Positions 34,396 through 44,108 of a stretch of 64,000 bases of DNA are shown here, in pieces. Position numbers and translations under genes: made by a program. The first letter of the stretch is position 1, and the number at the start of each line of letters is the position of its first letter. Source of the DNA: RGIG3002 sp964449325 (lineage in GTDB: Bacteria > Bacillota > Clostridia > Lachnospirales > Lachnospiraceae). The notes under the pieces were generated by a model, which saw only the letters and a list, made by a program, of their open reading frames with translations, did not search any database and had not been told where the DNA came from. The stretch covers positions 1-64,000 of the forward strand of contig CAYUYJ010000014.1 of the NCBI GenBank assembly GCA_964449325.1. Reading direction: 5' to 3'.

Positions 34396-35581
34396 TCGGA
34401 TAGTATTAAATCACCTGTTGGATACATATGAGAATAGTTTATTATCCACAGGGGAGAATAAGCGGACGATACAGATAGAGTTCCGTTTTACAAAAACATC
34501 GATTCCGTCCTATTTTGATGAGAGTTCAGATGAATATGAAAGCATTCATGTTTTGATGAAGCTTTTGGAGAGCAAAAAGCTAATCTGTATCCTTTGGAAG
34601 GATAATAAGCAGGATTATCTGATTCGCAAAATCAGACTGATGACAGATCACATAGAAGAGGCATATCGATATGTTGGGCGTAAGCCAAAACGGGGATTGG
34701 AAGAAGAAAATATAAATTTGCTTCAGAAATATATGGATGAGGAAGCCCCCATTACAGTGAACTTTGTCAGATATCTTCTGGAACGGTTACAAAATCACCA
34801 GTCAGTCAAAGAATATATTACGCTAGAGAATCTGAAGGAAACAGAGAAGTTTCTCCGGGCATGTGTACTTGTAGAGCAAAATAGGAAGCCATGCTATATT
34901 AGGGAATTTTCTATCATGCATTTCCGGGATTCTAAGTATTTTGAGCAGATAGAAAGTCGTATCGCTAAAGTATTCCGGCAATTTTCAGGGGAATACGCGG
35001 AAATGGAAACATTGGAACTGCTGGCAGAGTTTGGAATTTACAGAACTCCCAATTATGTGTATTTTAAGGGGGATGCCAGAATTTCAATCGGTGAAGAGGT
35101 AGTAGATTTATCCCTGTTAAAGCAGGGGATAGGTATTTCAGGAGAAGATCTTTCAAGTATTCGGTTTTCTGATCTTGGCAGGATAAAGAAAGTAATCACC
35201 ATAGAAAATCTCACTTCTTTTTTTAGATATGGGGAGGAGGATAGTCTTTTCATATATCTTGGCGGATATCATAACAGGATTCGAAGAGCCTTATTGAAAA
35301 TGGTCTATGAGACAATCCCGGATGCTAAGTATTATCATTTTGGAGATATTGATGCGGGAGGATTTTCCATTTTGTTGGATTTGCGGAAAAAGACGGGTAT
35401 TCCATTTATGAGTTACCATATGGATCTGGACACGCTGAAGAAATATAGGCAATATGCAAAGGGGTTGACAGAGTCGGATCGAAAGCGATTGGAGAAAATA
35501 AGAGAAGAGAAAGAATTTTGCGAGGTAATTGGATTTATGCTGGAGGAAAACATAAAGCTGGAGCAGGAATGCATTATTTAG
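34382..35581 (+). CDS. jetD: Wadjet nuclease JetD (TOPRIM, DUF3322/DUF2220)
   Basis: 399 residues, overlapping jetC by 14 bases. The C-terminal TOPRIM domain has E275 (ITIENL) and D322-x-D324 (FGDIDAGG), the metal ligands used to cut DNA in Wadjet. The N-terminal part is the DUF3322-like arm. It completes the jetABCD set, so the system looks functional. Confidence 0.93.
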   Translation: MVQYDRIVLNHLLDTYENSLLSTGENKRTIQIEFRFTKTSIPSYFDESSDEYESIHVLMKLLESKKLICILWKDNKQDYLIRKIRLMTDHIEEAYRYVGRKPKRGLEEENINLLQKYMDEEAPITVNFVRYLLERLQNHQSVKEYITLENLKETEKFLRACVLVEQNRKPCYIREFSIMHFRDSKYFEQIESRIAKVFRQFSGEYAEMETLELLAEFGIYRTPNYVYFKGDARISIGEEVVDLSLLKQGIGISGEDLSSIRFSDLGRIKKVITIENLTSFFRYGEEDSLFIYLGGYHNRIRRALLKMVYETIPDAKYYHFGDIDAGGFSILLDLRKKTGIPFMSYHMDLDTLKKYRQYAKGLTESDRKRLEKIREEKEFCEVIGFMLEENIKLEQECII

Positions 35582-35664
35582 GGGTGACTACAACCTATGA
35601 GTATAGGATTTCACATGGTACAATAGAAAAGTAAAATATTTGAAATTTGGCGGGGAGTATAAAG

Positions 35665-36129
35665 ATGAAAAAGATATATTGTATTATTGCACAGATGATT
35701 TTGTTATTATGGTTCTTTCTTGATATGATCGGATTAAATTTAGGAAACAAGTGCCTTGTTACAAAGTCATATAAAGAGGATGGAATATTTTTTTTGGTTT
35801 ACTTAGTTGCACTGTTTATGTTTATCATAAAAGAAAAAATTGGAATGTGGTTTGTGATTGGATGGATGACAATGTGGTTTGTGATTCAATTTTTATGTCA
35901 CGAGTGGTACACTATCTTTAATGATGGATTTATGGGTACATTAGAAGGAAAGATTGAGTATTTTTCGGGAACAATACAATGGTTGCAAATTGATAGCAGA
36001 TACATACCGGATGTATATCATACTATTTTACATATTCTTATTTTATGTGCCTTGACGGTTACAATTATTTACGCAACAAAAGACAAGAAAATCGGATCAG
36101 CAAACAGACCAAGCTTTGGGGGAAAATAA
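35665..36129 (+). CDS. Small integral membrane protein
   Basis: 154 residues from the ATG at 35665, 7 bp after GGGGAG. Four hydrophobic segments are visible (about 8-26, 41-56, 62-80 and 120-138). The family is not recognised. Its 3' end overlaps the convergent gene on the other strand by 61 bases. Confidence 0.65.
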   Translation: MKKIYCIIAQMILLLWFFLDMIGLNLGNKCLVTKSYKEDGIFFLVYLVALFMFIIKEKIGMWFVIGWMTMWFVIQFLCHEWYTIFNDGFMGTLEGKIEYFSGTIQWLQIDSRYIPDVYHTILHILILCALTVTIIYATKDKKIGSANRPSFGGK

Positions 36130-36590
36130 GTAAAAACCAGAAAACAAACAGCAATGATAATAACCATAAGTATCAGGAAAGAAACAGAAAAGTAAGTGTT
36201 ACATGTTAGCGTTAATTTGTAGACCGCAAGGAAGGCGATTACGATGCTTAAGATGTAGGTGGCAATATCAAGTACAAAAAAATTACCTTCTAAAATGCCT
36301 GTGTATGTATAAAAAAGGACAGGAATAAGGAAGGTTGCAAGCAGTGTTCCAATAAGCAGGGACGGAGTAATGCACGGGTATTCTTCTTTTAGCTTTTGAT
36401 TCATAAAGAAGGAATAAAGAAGCATTGGGAAAAAGCTAAGCTTCATGTGTTCCCAGGTGGATTCGTTTACCGGGAAAAATAATCCGACAAGTGGATTATT
36501 TCCGGACCATTCAAAAACAAAGTGGAAAAGAGTACCTGCGATGATAACAAGTAGTATTCCAAGGATGGTACCGATTTTTAGTCTGTTCAT
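36069..36590 (-). CDS. DUF6512-like membrane protein
   Basis: 173 residues with about five membrane helices. LFHFVFEWSGNNPLVGLFFP VNESTWEHMKL is the signature I associate with the Clostridia family DUF6512 (function unknown). AGAAGGAGTTCACAAT precedes the ATG at 36590. The last 61 bases overlap the convergent membrane-protein gene; no terminator was seen between them. Confidence 0.75.
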   Translation of the reverse strand: MNRLKIGTILGILLVIIAGTLFHFVFEWSGNNPLVGLFFPVNESTWEHMKLSFFPMLLYSFFMNQKLKEEYPCITPSLLIGTLLATFLIPVLFYTYTGILEGNFFVLDIATYILSIVIAFLAVYKLTLTCNTYFSVSFLILMVIIIAVCFLVFTYFPPKLGLFADPIFLSFVA

Positions 36591-36749
36591 ATTGTGAACT
36601 CCTTCTGCCTGTTACTTGAATGAAAATCAAAACGAGATTTATAAGGCATTTCACTTTTGTATAGTATATGCCTGATAGGAAGAAAAAATTTTCATTATCT
36701 GTGGAAATTTTGCAAAAAGAGATAGGGGAGAAATTCTGATAGGTTTTAT

Positions 36750-37218
36750 CCCCTGCCCACTCGATAATGTGAGAGGGCAGGCCAAAAAGGATGTTCTGGG
36801 TAAAATTCCATGCAGCATGTATTGCAAATGCACACCACAAGCTGTTTCTGTAATAAACAACTATGGAGAAAAGAATTCCGACCAACATAATATTGATAAA
36901 GGACCAGATGGTGATGCCGGGATTCAGTAGGTGTAGCAATCCGAAAAACAGAGCATTTCCGATGATGGCAACAAGCGGGTTCTTATAACTTTTAATCAGC
37001 TTCTGGTATAAATAGCCTCTGCACACAAGTTCTTCTGCTGACGACTGGATGAATACCATGAGAAAAAGAATGAGGAAGGAAACCGGTTGGAAGGAATCAA
37101 AATAAAGACAGATATCCTTGTTCAATGATGCAATCAGAATGCAGAATGCATTCATTCCAAAACCAAGCGCGATGCCGATTCCGGAAAGGAAGGTGAGATT
37201 GCAGAAAAAATGTATGAT
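36750..37218 (-). pseudogene. Degraded CPBP-family intramembrane protease
   Basis: The motifs of a CPBP/CAAX-type glutamic protease are present: EELVCRGYLYQKL, FGLLHLLNPGI and HAAWNF. Conserved sequence stops abruptly after NILFGLP, and the N-terminal helices before FLSGIGIALGFG are gone. The frame upstream runs into the promoter of the divergent gene and has no ribosome binding site. It is probably a truncated relic. Confidence 0.6.
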
Positions 37219-37301
37219 ACACCGTATATAAGATAGGCTCCTATCAATAAGCAACGAAATAGGGGAGCAACCGGCGTGTATATGAATCCTGTAATTAGTT
37301 C

Positions 37302-37352
37302 TTGACATATATATCAAACCAATATATTATACAATATATCAGAATGATATAT
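37302..37352 (+). promoter_or_regulatory. Promoter with putative PadR operator
   Basis: TTGACA (37302-37307), 17 bp, TATTAT (37325-37330). A perfect inverted repeat ATATATCA-GAA-TGATATAT (37334-37352) covers the start of transcription, and an extra half-site ATATATCA (37309-37316) lies in the spacer. The PadR gene two positions downstream is the likely binder. Confidence 0.65.
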
Positions 37353-37363
37353 GGGGGATAAAG

Positions 37364-38095
37364 ATGAGACGGCAGAACGTAAGAAAATTAATATTGATTA
37401 TTTCGATGCTTTTATTTCCGATTACGATATGGTATATGTCACCGTATTTAATTATTCAAGGAGCTATGGGGGGCATTGTGTCCGGAAGTTTTATTGTTTT
37501 TGTTTCCATGTTGGTTGGGTCGGTTATGTTCGGCAGATTATTCTGTGGCTGGATATGTCCGATGGGGGGATTACAGGAGTGTTTATTTTCTGTAAATGAA
37601 AAGGTTCCCAAACAAGGTTGGAAGAACGGCATAAAGTATGCTATTTGGACAGTGTGGATTGTTGCGGTAATCCTGTGTTTTGTATTCAGAAAAAAAGAAA
37701 TCACAATAGATTTCTTTTATATGACAGATCATGGAATTTCCGTTGCGGAGATATTTAATTATGTAATTTACTATGGTGTAATATTTCTGGTGCTAATACC
37801 GGCAGTGCTTTTTGGTAAAAGAGTATTTTGCCATTATTTTTGCTGGATGGCGCCATTTATGGCGATTGGGACAAAAATCAGGCATTGGTTACATTTACCG
37901 GGAATTCACATTGCATCTGAAAATAAGAAGTGTATTTCCTGTAAAAAATGTAATCAGAGTTGTCCAATGGGATTGAATGTGGCAGAATTAGTAAAAGATA
38001 ATTGTGATTTCGGTACGGAATGTATTCAGTGTGGTACTTGTGTAGATTGTTGTCCGAAAAATGTTTTATCTTACAGATTTAAAAGGAGCAAATAG
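37364..38095 (+). CDS. 4Fe-4S membrane protein, NapH/CcoG-like
   Basis: 243 residues. Five or so membrane helices with the FGRLFCGWICPMGG motif and a second CHYFCW motif, then a soluble end with two ferredoxin clusters: CISCKKCNQSCP and CIQCGTCVDCCP. Proteins like this move electrons between membrane and cytoplasmic partners (NapH, NosR, CcoG relatives). GGGGGATAAAG precedes the ATG. It is 5 bp before the padR gene and probably controlled by it. Confidence 0.85.
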   Translation: MRRQNVRKLILIISMLLFPITIWYMSPYLIIQGAMGGIVSGSFIVFVSMLVGSVMFGRLFCGWICPMGGLQECLFSVNEKVPKQGWKNGIKYAIWTVWIVAVILCFVFRKKEITIDFFYMTDHGISVAEIFNYVIYYGVIFLVLIPAVLFGKRVFCHYFCWMAPFMAIGTKIRHWLHLPGIHIASENKKCISCKKCNQSCPMGLNVAELVKDNCDFGTECIQCGTCVDCCPKNVLSYRFKRSK

Positions 38096-38100
38096 AAAAG

Positions 38101-38649
38101 GTGGCAAATACAAAGAAGATGGATTATGTTTTGTTAGGTTTGCTTAGTCACGAACCAATGACCGGCTATGAAATGAAAAAAAGACTTGATTCCTCTCTGC
38201 GTTTCTTCTGGGGTGGCAGTTTTGGAAGCATATATCCGACTTTAAACCAGCTTGAGAAAGAAGGGAAAGTTACAAAAGAAGATGCGAGTTCCAACGGACG
38301 GGAAAAAATATCCTATTCAATTACAGAGAAGGGGAAAGAAAGTCTGAAAGAGTGGTTACAAAAACCGGTTGAAAAAGATGAACTTCGATATGAAACGTTG
38401 TTAAAGCTTTTTTTCGGAAATGAAACCGGTTTTGACGGAGCTAAGGAACATATTGAAAGATTTGAGGAAAAGTGTAAAGGAGAATTGGTAATCTTAAATA
38501 TGTTAGCAGATAATCTGGCACAGTATTTGGACGATGATACGCATAAGTACTATTATTTGACTGTCCGATTTGGCATTAAAACCTATGAGACGTATTTGGA
38601 ATGGTGCAAGGAAGCAAAAGAACGAATAAAGGATTGGGCAAAGAAATGA
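38101..38649 (+). CDS. PadR-family transcriptional regulator
   Basis: 182 residues. The winged-helix core is clear: MDYVLLGLLSHEPMTGYEMK ... GSFGSIYPTLNQLEKEGKV, with a C-terminal dimerisation helix region. GTG at 38101; an ATG at 38119 is an alternative start. It is 5 bp after the ferredoxin-type gene, so it probably autoregulates this two-gene operon through the ATATATCA palindrome upstream. Confidence 0.88.
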   Translation: MANTKKMDYVLLGLLSHEPMTGYEMKKRLDSSLRFFWGGSFGSIYPTLNQLEKEGKVTKEDASSNGREKISYSITEKGKESLKEWLQKPVEKDELRYETLLKLFFGNETGFDGAKEHIERFEEKCKGELVILNMLADNLAQYLDDDTHKYYYLTVRFGIKTYETYLEWCKEAKERIKDWAKK

Positions 38650-38723
38650 AAATGTAAACGCTGAAAAGGATACAAAAATAAAAGAGTTTTGTGCTGCATT
38701 TGTCATCTGTTGTGTTTTCGGGA

Positions 38724-38752
38724 TTGAGAAAATGATATGCGTAAGGTATAAT
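38724..38752 (+). promoter_or_regulatory. Promoter of the surface protein gene
   Basis: TTGAGA (38724-38729), 17 bp, TATAAT (38747-38752). It leaves an untranslated leader of about 100 bases. Confidence 0.6.
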
Positions 38753-38856
38753 TTTAGTGTGAATGCAATGATAAAGAGCACTTGCTGACTCGCATTATTT
38801 TTCAACATAGAAATTTATAATATATTGAGGTCAGGCAATGAAGGAGATGGATTTTC

Positions 38857-41800
38857 GTGAGAAAGAACATAGGAAGAAGAACGCTTATCGTTGCACTGGC
38901 TGCAGCATTGATTGGAAATGCATTACAATTTCCCGGCTGTATTGTGCAGGCGGCTGAGAGGGAAGTAAATCTTGGAAACAGCAAAGAGACGATATCGGGA
39001 AATAACATTCTTATAGATTATAATTTCGAGGAAGAGCAGACAAAAGAAGAGCAGTCGCAGGAAGAACAGGCGGAAGAAGAGCAAGAGGAAACGACAGAAA
39101 ACAGTATAGCCGGCGGGACAGTAGCTGCCACGACGGGCAGCTTGTCTGAAACACAGGAGGCCTGTCCTGTATCTGAATTGATACATATTGGTCAGACTGT
39201 CGATATAGACGATGTCGCTTATTCTAATAATACCGGTTGTATATATGATATGCCGATAGTTCTTACAGCGTCTTCAAAAGTCCGTATATTTGCCACTACT
39301 TTAAAAGAACCGTATGAAGGCAGCCTTATATGGAGCGTTCTTCGCGGAAATGCGGGAATGCTACCCGGTACTACCAATCTTGTAAATAGCGAAGATGACT
39401 GGACGGACTTTGAAACAGTGACTTCTTCTCCTTTGTTTACAATGGAGGAAGACGAGGATGAGGATAGCAATTTTTATAAGACGCTGACGATGACTGCCAA
39501 TAATACGGAAACTACGGACAATTATGATTATTATATCCGGGCAACCTTCCAATATAGGAAGGAACAAACGGAATGCATCGCAATCACTACGGTGCCGATT
39601 ACGGTGGTAACAATTTCGGCAGATGAAGAAAATGTAACCGAAGAAACGACTACAGAGTCCGCTTCCAAGGAATCGGCGGCAAATGTTGATGAAGAAGGAA
39701 ACATTACGGCACCGGCAGAAGGCAGTGCCGAAATTATTGCAGAATGCGACGGAAAATCAGCAGGTATTGAGGAGAATATCTTAGCAATTTCCGATGAAGT
39801 ATGGGTTGCGGGATTTGAGAGAGAAAGCGAAGCTTTAACATATACCGGTGATAAGATTACCCAGAATCTTCGTATTTATCATAAAGGTACCCTTCTGAAG
39901 GAGAAGGAAGACTATGTGCTGACTTATAAAAATAACATAAATGCAGCAGCTTATAATGGAAGCAAGGCACCTTCCGTAACGATTACCATGAAGGGACAGT
40001 ATACAGGCAGCCGGACAATGTATTTTACCATTGCACCGCGAAATATTGATGAGAATGCTTCAGCGGGTTATGAACAGGTCATTCAGTATAATAAAAAACT
40101 GAATATTTCTGCGCCCACGATATATTTCGGCAATAAAAAGCTTGCTTTGAAAAAGGACTTCGTTTGTGATTACAGCAGTTTACCCGAAAATTTTACAATG
40201 GGTGATTCTTATGAAGAAGGGGTGTCGTATGAGTATACTGTGAACGGAACAGGCAACTTTACAGGCTCCTTTACGATGACGATGGTGGTCGTTAGAGATA
40301 AAAATCTGGATTTTAAAAACGCTGTTGTTACACTTGATAAAAAGCAGTATGAATATCACGGGGAAGCACTAACTGTATCAGATGTGGGGATTACTTCTGT
40401 AAAGCTGGGCAAAAACAGTTTGGATGCCGGTCTTTTTGGATATAAAGTTTATGCGGAAGGTACGGGAAACGGTTATATTGAGGTTTATCCCACGGAGGAG
40501 GGCAGAAGCGAAGGTTACCGGGGAATGAAGAAGCTGGACATTAAGGTGGTTGGAGACCGGAAACTGGCGGATGTTGAAACAGGACTGAACTGGCAGGATG
40601 AAATTATATTTTCAAAGAGGAAATTAGAGAAAAACGGTGGAATTTGTCAGGAAAAGACAGGTGTGCTCATCTTTATGGAAGGGGACAACCCGGAACCTCT
40701 TACGGAAGGTGTAGATTATACCGTTAAATACACCAATTATAAAAATGTAGGGAAAGCAACGGTTACTTTTACCGGTATAGGCAGATATCAAGGGTCTTTC
40801 AAAAAGGCATATAGGATTATGCCCAATACAGAACTGAATATCAAATGGCATGATACGCAGGAGAATGAAATACCGGTGGTGCCCTATGTAAAAGGTGGTG
40901 CAATACCTCAATTTGATTTACTGGAGGCTTCTGATAGCGAAAATTTCTACGCTTTGGACAGTAATAAGGATTATACTGTCAAATTAAAGAATAATGAAAA
41001 AATCGGTATGATGACTTGTGAAATTATCGGAAAAGGCAATTACGCCGGTTATAAAAGCACGACCGAGATGGAGGTTATTTTTGCCGATATCGGTCAGGGG
41101 ACAATGGTAGTTGGGGATAAGCAGTACAGTGAGAGGCAGGATGCGTGGAAATCTGCGGTAACGATAACGGATGTCAATGGAAGAAAATTAAAAGCAGGAA
41201 CGGATTATGATAAGCAACTGGTTTACAGCTATGAAGGAATGGAGGAAGGATTGTTTCCACAGGCGGGTACGGTTGTGCATGTAACTGCACTGGGAATCAA
41301 TAATTATGAGGGCTCTTCGATTACCGGAAGCTATCATATATATAGCATAAACCTAAGTAAACTGACTATTTTAATCGATTCGCAGGAATATACCGGAGAA
41401 GAGGTAGAATTGTCTGCGGATGATATTCATGTGTATGCCACGAAGGAAGATGCGAAGCAGGGAAAAGAAATTGCGGAGCCCTGTTATGAGATTGTAGGCT
41501 ATAGCAATAATATAAAAGCCGGTATGGCTAAGGTAATGTTGCGTGGAATGGGAGATTATGGAGAAACCCGTACCTATTCTTTTAAAATTACGAAGAAGGA
41601 ATATAAGACCACTCGGGTTACAGAAGTAACGCTGGATGAGACTACGATGGAAATTGGGTTAGGATACAGCAGAAAGCTTACCGCCACTATAGCCCCGGAA
41701 GATGCCGAAAACAAAACCGTGTTATGGACCACGTCAAATAGCAAGATAGCAACCGTTAGTCAGGATGGCACTATTACAGCCAAAAAAACGGGAAAGGTAA

Positions 41801-43437
41801 CCATCAGAGCAACTTCTCAGGACACGGGAAAAAAGGCATCATGCAGGGTAGAAATAGTAAGGATACCGGTAACGTCTTTTTCTTTAAATACAACAGAGAT
41901 TAAGCAATATGAAGGAACCGAGTATCAGTTAGTGGCTACAGAACTACAGCCCGTTGAAGCAACCTATGATACGATTCAATGGGAAAGTACCAATCCGGAG
42001 GTTGCTTCCGTAGATGACAAGGGATTGGTTTCTCTGCATAAGGCAGGGATGGCGGTTATAAAAGCGTATGCTGATAATGGCAGGTTTGTCAGAAAATGTT
42101 TGGTATTTGTTGCCGGTGAAGAAGAGACTGATACGGATGACAGTTATATTACACCGCAAATGTTTAGAACCTGCAACGAAGAGGATGATACGAAGGCATT
42201 TAACGATGCTATAAAGAGTGCTGTCAGCAGTGGGAAGACGGTATATGTTCCGGCAGGAGTTTATAAAATAGATGCAGAATTGGGTATTCGATTTAATAAC
42301 AAAAATAATGTAAAGCTTGTTATGTCGCCGGATGCCATATTACAGGCGATTAAGAATTCCAATACAGATTACAATATTATTTATGTGAATAATGCCGATG
42401 GGGTAACTATTTCCGGCGGACAAATCCGAGGAGAACGATATGCTCATGAAGGTAAATCCGGAGAGTGGGGAATGGGTATTGCAGTTTATGACAGTAGCAA
42501 TATCACGATAGAAAATCTCAGTATTTCGGAGTGTTGGGGAGATGGTATTTATCTTGGAGCCAATTTGGGAAAATCCGGGTGCGACAGGATAACGATTACA
42601 AACTGTAATGTGTATAACAACAGAAGAAATAATTTGTCTATTGTAGCAGCGGATGATGTCACGGTGGATCATTGTACCTTTAAGGATGCTAATGGTACTG
42701 CGCCGGGATATGGAATTGATATAGAAACCAACGTTTTGAGTAATCCCTGTGAGCGTATTACCATTTCCGATTCGATTTTTAGCGGGAATGCACAGGCGAG
42801 CATAGGAATCATTACAGCAGCAAATGACATTATGATTTCCGGGTGTACACTAAACGGGAACTTCATCAATTATGCCGGAACGAATGTAACCCTTTCCAAT
42901 TCCGCGATTAATGCCAAAATGTATGCCAGAATAGGTGTTTCCATGGTAGACGGAACAAGGATTAACGATGGAGGAAAGACGGAAGATTTATTGATTGCTT
43001 CTTTCAGTGCGGATAAAGGCCCGTACACATATGGATATTTCGGAACGGATAGTGGAAACAGCATGTTTGTGGGCGTGATAAATGACAGTGATAGTCCTTC
43101 AGGAAAAGCCTTATGTCTGAAACGTCAGTCAACGGGGACAAAGGAGACAGGGGTTTCCTTAAGCTTAAGTGAATTGACAGGGGGAACGCTTTCCACGTTG
43201 GAGCCGGGGGCTGTTTACCGGTTTGAATATGTTGTCAAGGGAAGCGGACAATGGGGAATGAAGACCAGTCAGACAGGCTGGTATCCCTGTGTTCCTATGT
43301 CGGACAAATTCAGTACGTGTGTTACAACATACGTGGCAGGAAATGCTGCATCCTGCCGGGTGATGATGTATGCGGTAGATAATACGAAAGGGATGTATCT
43401 GGAGATTGATTCTATAAAAATTTATAAGGTAAGATAA
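38857..43437 (+). CDS. Large secreted protein with Ig-like and beta-helix domains
   Basis: 1526 residues, GTG start after AAGGAGATGG. Signal peptide at 1-33 (TLIVALAAALIGNAL, cleavage near VQAA-E). An acidic Glu/Gln-rich stretch follows at about 55-80. Residues 310-920 hold repeated modules with a YTGSRTMYFTI-type beta pattern. Two Big_2 Ig-like domains lie at about 921-1090 (WTTSNSKIATVSQDGTITAK; WESTNPEVASVDDKGLVSLH). Residues 1096-1370 are a right-handed parallel beta-helix like pectate lyase/polygalacturonase, and the end is carbohydrate-binding-like. No LPxTG or cell-wall anchor is visible. It is probably a glycan-active or adhesive protein. Confidence 0.85.
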   Translation: MRKNIGRRTLIVALAAALIGNALQFPGCIVQAAEREVNLGNSKETISGNNILIDYNFEEEQTKEEQSQEEQAEEEQEETTENSIAGGTVAATTGSLSETQEACPVSELIHIGQTVDIDDVAYSNNTGCIYDMPIVLTASSKVRIFATTLKEPYEGSLIWSVLRGNAGMLPGTTNLVNSEDDWTDFETVTSSPLFTMEEDEDEDSNFYKTLTMTANNTETTDNYDYYIRATFQYRKEQTECIAITTVPITVVTISADEENVTEETTTESASKESAANVDEEGNITAPAEGSAEIIAECDGKSAGIEENILAISDEVWVAGFERESEALTYTGDKITQNLRIYHKGTLLKEKEDYVLTYKNNINAAAYNGSKAPSVTITMKGQYTGSRTMYFTIAPRNIDENASAGYEQVIQYNKKLNISAPTIYFGNKKLALKKDFVCDYSSLPENFTMGDSYEEGVSYEYTVNGTGNFTGSFTMTMVVVRDKNLDFKNAVVTLDKKQYEYHGEALTVSDVGITSVKLGKNSLDAGLFGYKVYAEGTGNGYIEVYPTEEGRSEGYRGMKKLDIKVVGDRKLADVETGLNWQDEIIFSKRKLEKNGGICQEKTGVLIFMEGDNPEPLTEGVDYTVKYTNYKNVGKATVTFTGIGRYQGSFKKAYRIMPNTELNIKWHDTQENEIPVVPYVKGGAIPQFDLLEASDSENFYALDSNKDYTVKLKNNEKIGMMTCEIIGKGNYAGYKSTTEMEVIFADIGQGTMVVGDKQYSERQDAWKSAVTITDVNGRKLKAGTDYDKQLVYSYEGMEEGLFPQAGTVVHVTALGINNYEGSSITGSYHIYSINLSKLTILIDSQEYTGEEVELSADDIHVYATKEDAKQGKEIAEPCYEIVGYSNNIKAGMAKVMLRGMGDYGETRTYSFKITKKEYKTTRVTEVTLDETTMEIGLGYSRKLTATIAPEDAENKTVLWTTSNSKIATVSQDGTITAKKTGKVTIRATSQDTGKKASCRVEIVRIPVTSFSLNTTEIKQYEGTEYQLVATELQPVEATYDTIQWESTNPEVASVDDKGLVSLHKAGMAVIKAYADNGRFVRKCLVFVAGEEETDTDDSYITPQMFRTCNEEDDTKAFNDAIKSAVSSGKTVYVPAGVYKIDAELGIRFNNKNNVKLVMSPDAILQAIKNSNTDYNIIYVNNADGVTISGGQIRGERYAHEGKSGEWGMGIAVYDSSNITIENLSISECWGDGIYLGANLGKSGCDRITITNCNVYNNRRNNLSIVAADDVTVDHCTFKDANGTAPGYGIDIETNVLSNPCERITISDSIFSGNAQASIGIITAANDIMISGCTLNGNFINYAGTNVTLSNSAINAKMYARIGVSMVDGTRINDGGKTEDLLIASFSADKGPYTYGYFGTDSGNSMFVGVINDSDSPSGKALCLKRQSTGTKETGVSLSLSELTGGTLSTLEPGAVYRFEYVVKGSGQWGMKTSQTGWYPCVPMSDKFSTCVTTYVAGNAASCRVMMYAVDNTKGMYLEIDSIKIYKVR

Positions 43438-44108
43438 GGGGAAATGTACTTTTCAAAGTCATTTGCCTCTGCCTGCAAAGTGTCTAAAAAACATTTTACA
43501 TGGTAGCCGTCAGTAGTGGCGTGATGGCAGGTTATGGATAAGGGCAAAAGAGTTTTCTCTTCTTTTTCGTAAAATTTTCCGGCTTCCACTGACGGAAAGT
43601 AATACGGTTTATTTTCGTAAGAGTGGACGGAAAAATGCTGAAACGAAATCCATGGAAGACAGGATACGGTATAGGCATTTTCCGGGGGAGGTGTTTCCGG
43701 CTGGGACAGTACTCCATGATTGTGTCCAAAGTGTTTTTGATTTTCCAAATAGGAATGATAAAACACTTGGAAATCACGGTCATATTCTGTCCACATCAAA
43801 GAAAATGTTTTATCATCATCATGGAAAGCTGCATAGAGAGGAGTTAAGGTGTCATAATAGCCAAGCTGTCCGTCTTTTTCGGCGACCTTAAACTCTGTCT
43901 GTAAATTCAGTGTGGTTGTAACGAGCCATAAGTACGCGGGAAAGAATTTCAGATTTGCTGCTTTCAAGGTTTTTAGCATTCGTGTGATATCCAGTTCTAC
44001 AGTAAGGGAATATCCTGTCGGTGCCATTTTGGAAAAATAGTAAAACATGGGTCCACGCTTCCATGTTTGCAAGTCGATAGGGGTAAAGTTCATTTTTTCG
44101 TTCATCAT
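43422..44108 (-). CDS. cat: Chloramphenicol O-acetyltransferase, type A
   Basis: 228 residues, the expected length. It transfers acetyl from acetyl-CoA to chloramphenicol in the cytoplasm. The active-site block is HHATTDGYH (catalytic His196 and D200), variant of the family's HHxxxDGxH. MNFTPIDLQTWKRGPMFYYF is the typical start. The ATG at 44108 overlaps the stop of the upstream regulator (TAATG), which points to coupled translation; the next codon is also ATG. The 3' end overlaps the convergent surface-protein gene by 16 bases. Substrate range cannot be told from sequence. Confidence 0.88.
   Translation of the reverse strand: MMNEKMNFTPIDLQTWKRGPMFYYFSKMAPTGYSLTVELDITRMLKTLKAANLKFFPAYLWLVTTTLNLQTEFKVAEKDGQLGYYDTLTPLYAAFHDDDKTFSLMWTEYDRDFQVFYHSYLENQKHFGHNHGVLSQPETPPPENAYTVSCLPWISFQHFSVHSYENKPYYFPSVEAGKFYEKEEKTLLPLSITCHHATTDGYHVKCFLDTLQAEANDFEKYISPYLTL

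Noticed and set aside
36651..36860. 69-codon minus-strand frame over the CPBP relic
   Set aside because: It is in another frame from the recognisable protease motifs and has no family resemblance.
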